The notes below the pieces were generated by a model. That model ran no database searches, had not been told where the DNA came from, and saw only the letters and a list, made by a program, of their open reading frames with translations. The position numbers and the translations under genes are program-made. DNA of 14,373 nt from Deltaproteobacteria bacterium (GTDB lineage Bacteria > Desulfobacterota_B > Binatia > UBA9968), in assembly GCA_005879255.1 (NCBI GenBank), contig VBKY01000039.1, forward strand, positions 56,271 through 70,643. Direction: 5' to 3'. This document shows, one piece after another, positions 11,701 through 14,373 of this stretch (within the stretch, counting starts at the first letter, position 1; each line of letters opens with the position of its first letter).

Positions 11701-13737
11701 ATGCGAATCGCCGTCGATATAGGTGGAACGTTTACCGACCTGGTCGCCGTCGACGACCAGGGAAGAATCTATCGCAGTAAATCGCTAACAACGCCGGACG
11801 ATCTCGCGCGCGGTATCGACGATTGCCTGAAGAGCGCGAACGTCGATGTCACCGGAGCGAGTTTCTTCGTGCATGGCTCAACCATTACAATCAATGCCGT
11901 GCTCGAGCGCAAAGGCGCGCGCACGGGGCTCATTACAACTAAAGGCTTTCGTGACGTGTACGAGATCGGCCGCGGTAATCGGCCGGAAGGCTACAATCTT
12001 TTCTTTAAACGTCCTGTTCCATTGGTGCCTCGTGATCTGCGCCTGGAGGTGGATGAACGGCTCTATGCCACCGGCGACGTGCTGACGCCGCTTGATAAAA
12101 ACTCGGCGATGACGACGATTGGCGCGCTCAAAGCGGCTGGAGTAGAGAGCGTCGCGGTGTGCTTGCTGCACGCATACGCCAACGCCGAGCATGAGCGGCG
12201 TTTGGGCGAGCTCTTGCGCAAGCAGCTTCCCGAAGCCTACGCGTCGCTTTCTCACGAGATTCTCCGAGAATTCAGAGAATATGAACGGACCTCCACGACA
12301 GTGCTCAACTCCTACGTCGGGCCAATCGTCCGCGGCTATTTGCTATCGTTGGAGAAGATGCTCGCCGACTCCGGTTTTCGTGGAACCTTTCGCGTCATGC
12401 AATCGAACGGTGGAGTCATGTCGGCGGAGACCGCGAAAAAAATGCCGGTGTCGATGATGGAGTCTGGACCGGTGGCAGGCGTCATTGCGGCGTCACGTCT
12501 CGGCGAGTCACTCGATTGCCGGCATATTATCTCTTTCGACATGGGCGGCACCACCGCCAAGTCGAGTTTAATCAAAGATTTTCATCCTGAAATCACAAGC
12601 AGCTATTACGTTGGGGGCTATGTTTCCGGCCATCCGATGATGTTGCCCGTTGTCGATATCGTCGAAGTCGGCAACGGCGGTGGCAGCATTGCCTGGATTG
12701 ATGCCGCCGGCGGTTTGAAAGTCGGGCCGCAAAGCGCCGGCGCCGCGCCGGGTCCCGCGTGTTACGGCAAAGGCGGCACGGAGCCGACGGTGACAGACGC
12801 CAATCTGATCACCGGACGCATCGATCCGGAATATTTTCTCGGCAGCGGCATTCGCTTGCAGCGCGACAAGGCGGTGCATGCGATCAACGACAACATTGCC
12901 AAGCCGCTCCGCCTGTCTCTGGCAGAGGCCGCTCTCGGAATTCTGACGATCGCCAATTTCAACATGTCGCTGTCGGTGCGCGCGGTATCGGTCGAAAAAG
13001 GTTACGACCCGCGCGATTGCGTTTTGGTGCCGAGCGGTGGCGGCGGCGCGCTCCACGCGATTGCGATCGCCAGGGAATTGTCCGTGCCGCGCGTGATCAT
13101 TCCGCCGATGCCGGCACACTTTTCCGCGTTCGGTATGCTGGTGGCGGATCTCAAGCATGACTATGTGCAAACCTTCGTGCGGGAACTGGTTGACACGACC
13201 GGCGCGGAGATTGCCGATGCTTTTGCCACGTTAGAAAAATCGGCAACGGATACGCTTACCGAGGAAGGAGCGAAGACGGAACAGATTAGCCTGCGACGAT
13301 TCCTCGACATGCGTTACCGCGGACAGGAATACACTCTGCCGGTCCCGATTACGGAAGATCTCCGCACGCTCACCGATTTCAGCGCAGTTCGCTCGCGTTT
13401 CGATCAGCTTCATCAAGAGCACTACGGCCACTCGGCGCCAAAGGAGCCGGTGATGATGGTCAACCTGCGTCTCTCGGCGCTGGGCAGATTCGACAACGAC
13501 TTGCCTTTGGCGCCCGCATGGCGCGATGAAGATCGCGGTTCACGCGGCCGGCGACCGGTGATTTTCGAGAACAAGCCGGTGGATTGTCCGATTTATTTGC
13601 GTAGCGGTTTCAAATCCGGCGATCAGCTCGATGGACCGGCAGTGATCGAGGAAGTCGGCGCGACAATTTTGGTTTATCCGGGGGACAAAATGCAGGTGAA
13701 TGAGTTTGGTCATCTGGTGATCGAGTTGGTGAGTTGA
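11701..13737 (+). CDS. hyuA: Hydantoinase/oxoprolinase family protein, A subunit (N-methylhydantoinase A-like)
   Basis: The 678-residue length is normal for HyuA-type proteins, which perform ATP-dependent opening of hydantoins, 5-oxoproline or related substrates, or carboxylation of ketones such as acetone or acetophenone. Visible are DIGGTFTDLV (6-15, actin-like phosphate loop), FVHGSTITINAVLERKGA (56-73), RVMQSNGGVMS (231-241), MMESGPVAGVIAA (252-264), SFDMGGTTAKSSL (278-290), VEVGNGGGSIAWID (321-334), VGPQSAGAAPGPACYG (341-356), TVTDANLITGR (363-373), SVEKGYDPRDCVLVPSGGGG, and PPMPAHFSAFGML. Such proteins usually need a B subunit encoded next door; none is present, and an MmgE/PrpD gene follows 115 nt downstream. 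There is no ribosome binding site, as the repeat runs to 5 nt before the ATG, yet the conserved N-terminus fixes this start. The preceding binding protein may deliver its substrate. Confidence 0.92.
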   Translation: MRIAVDIGGTFTDLVAVDDQGRIYRSKSLTTPDDLARGIDDCLKSANVDVTGASFFVHGSTITINAVLERKGARTGLITTKGFRDVYEIGRGNRPEGYNLFFKRPVPLVPRDLRLEVDERLYATGDVLTPLDKNSAMTTIGALKAAGVESVAVCLLHAYANAEHERRLGELLRKQLPEAYASLSHEILREFREYERTSTTVLNSYVGPIVRGYLLSLEKMLADSGFRGTFRVMQSNGGVMSAETAKKMPVSMMESGPVAGVIAASRLGESLDCRHIISFDMGGTTAKSSLIKDFHPEITSSYYVGGYVSGHPMMLPVVDIVEVGNGGGSIAWIDAAGGLKVGPQSAGAAPGPACYGKGGTEPTVTDANLITGRIDPEYFLGSGIRLQRDKAVHAINDNIAKPLRLSLAEAALGILTIANFNMSLSVRAVSVEKGYDPRDCVLVPSGGGGALHAIAIARELSVPRVIIPPMPAHFSAFGMLVADLKHDYVQTFVRELVDTTGAEIADAFATLEKSATDTLTEEGAKTEQISLRRFLDMRYRGQEYTLPVPITEDLRTLTDFSAVRSRFDQLHQEHYGHSAPKEPVMMVNLRLSALGRFDNDLPLAPAWRDEDRGSRGRRPVIFENKPVDCPIYLRSGFKSGDQLDGPAVIEEVGATILVYPGDKMQVNEFGHLVIELVS

Positions 13738-13766
13738 TTTTCCGCAGTGCGGTTTCTTGATAAGGA

Positions 13767-13816
13767 CACGGCCCCGTGCCTGCCCGAATTAGGGCAACCA
13801 CAGGGGGGTTGCCCCT
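13767..13816. repeat. GGGCAACC/GGTTGCCC palindromic intergenic repeat
   Basis: A small CACG-GCCC-CGTG palindrome (13767-13778) is followed by GGGCAACC (13792-13799) and its complement GGTTGCCC (13807-13814) around a 7-nt loop, ending CCCTACA. This is the layout of the widespread 'GTAGGGGCAACCCCC..GGTTGCCC' repeat seen in many environmental genomes. It fills most of the gap after hydantoinase A. No T-run follows on the plus strand, so a terminator role is uncertain. Confidence 0.6.
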
Positions 13817-13852
13817 ACAACGAATTCGAACCCCATTTTGAAAACGAAGACG

Positions 13853-14373
13853 ATGTCTGACGAAACCCATAGTCATAGCGCGCTCCGCTTCGAGCAAATT
13901 CCCTCGGACGTCGTTGACGCCGCCAAGCTGCACATTCTCGATTCGCTAGGCTGCCTGCTCGCGGGGTCGCGGCTTGAACCAGGACGGCTCGCTTATGATT
14001 TTGCTGTCGCGACCAGTGGCACTGCTACCCATTCAACTACAACGCTGCTTGGAACCAACCGCCGAGTGTCTTATGTCGACGCTGTTCAGGCGATGTCTGT
14101 CGCCGCGCACTGCGGCGAGATGGACGACATCCAGACGGGCGCGGGAACCTGCATCGGCGCCATGATCATTCCAGCATTGGCTGCTCTAGCCGAGCAGTCC
14201 GCTGGAAGTGGCCGCAGGTTCATCGAAGCGGCAATCGTCGGTTATGAGACCGTCGCTAGGATTGGACTCAGCGTCGACGCGCCGAAGCTTTTCGCCCGCG
14301 GCTGGTGGCCAAGTACGATTTGCGGCGCCTTCGGCGTCGCCGCTGCCGGCGCAAAATTTTTGAGCTGGTCAGA
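13853..14373 (+). CDS. MmgE/PrpD family protein, N-terminal part (runs off the window)
   Basis: The ATG at 13853 opens a frame of 173 codons that continues past the window end, so it is a 5' fragment of a protein that usually has about 450 residues. It shows LHILDSLGCLLAGSRLEPGR (the 'LLDxLGxxLAGS' helix) and TLLGTNRRVSYVDAVQAMSVAAHCGEMDDI, the substrate-site 'H..E.DD' motif. IPALAALAEQSAGSGRRFIEAAIVGYETVARIG follows. The family covers 2-methylcitrate dehydratase, cis-aconitate decarboxylase and many uncharacterised lyases. The usual 'HPG' after the DD motif reads TCIG here, a variant that argues against PrpD itself. It probably shares a transcript with hydantoinase A 115 nt upstream. The ribosome binding site is weak (ACGAAG). 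Confidence 0.85.
   Translation, partial: MSDETHSHSALRFEQIPSDVVDAAKLHILDSLGCLLAGSRLEPGRLAYDFAVATSGTATHSTTTLLGTNRRVSYVDAVQAMSVAAHCGEMDDIQTGAGTCIGAMIIPALAALAEQSAGSGRRFIEAAIVGYETVARIGLSVDAPKLFARGWWPSTICGAFGVAAAGAKFLSWS

Overview
The window looks like a stretch of chromosome from an uncultured, moderately GC-rich soil or sediment bacterium. The gene mix is many stand-alone periplasmic binding proteins of the NMT1/SsuA, TAXI and TctC types next to small catabolic enzymes (VOC proteins, an amidohydrolase-2 protein, hydantoinase A, MmgE/PrpD). Together with several families of palindromic intergenic repeats, this resembles metagenome-assembled genomes of Binatota, Tectomicrobia or former 'Deltaproteobacteria'. 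That placement is inference from content; no rRNA or tRNA gene is present to test it. No transposase, integrase, CRISPR array or tRNA was seen, and no stretch longer than about 220 bases lacks a gene.

Layout. (1) Positions 1-1755, minus strand: a VOC protein, a TAXI-type binding protein with no export signal, and the first 34 codons of a dihydroxyphthalate-decarboxylase-like/binding-protein-fold gene cut by the window edge. The two gaps hold striking inverted repeats. (2) 1971-4222, plus: a molybdopterin molybdenumtransferase (moeA) followed after 5 nt by an exported NMT1-type binding protein. (3) 4388-8432, plus: a VOC protein, an NMT1-type binding protein broken by a one-base frameshift, a TctC-like binding protein, and an amidohydrolase 12 nt behind it. 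(4) 8503-9243, plus: an SBP_bac_3 protein with no signal peptide. (5) 9256-10383, minus: a rhomboid protease gene interrupted by an amber codon exactly before its catalytic-His segment, then a BON-domain lipoprotein. (6) 10575-14373, plus: another NMT1-type binding protein, hydantoinase A and the start of an MmgE/PrpD gene.

How the parts may work together. Six complete or nearly complete binding-protein genes plus one partial binding-fold gene lie in 14 kb, yet there is no permease and no ATPase. Most sit beside one small-molecule enzyme, so the region reads as small 'binder plus enzyme' modules for uptake or sensing of organic acids, aromatics or cyclic amides that share transport machinery encoded elsewhere. 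The substrates cannot be read from the sequence.

The most checkable oddities are the amber codon that separates the rhomboid Ser from its His, the frameshifted binding protein, two signal-less binding proteins whose starts are fixed by upstream in-frame stops, and a nested system of intergenic repeats (period-9 GTTCCANNN inverted array, period-7 GTTCAAN arrays, and CTTCG/CTCAGGA-type palindromes).
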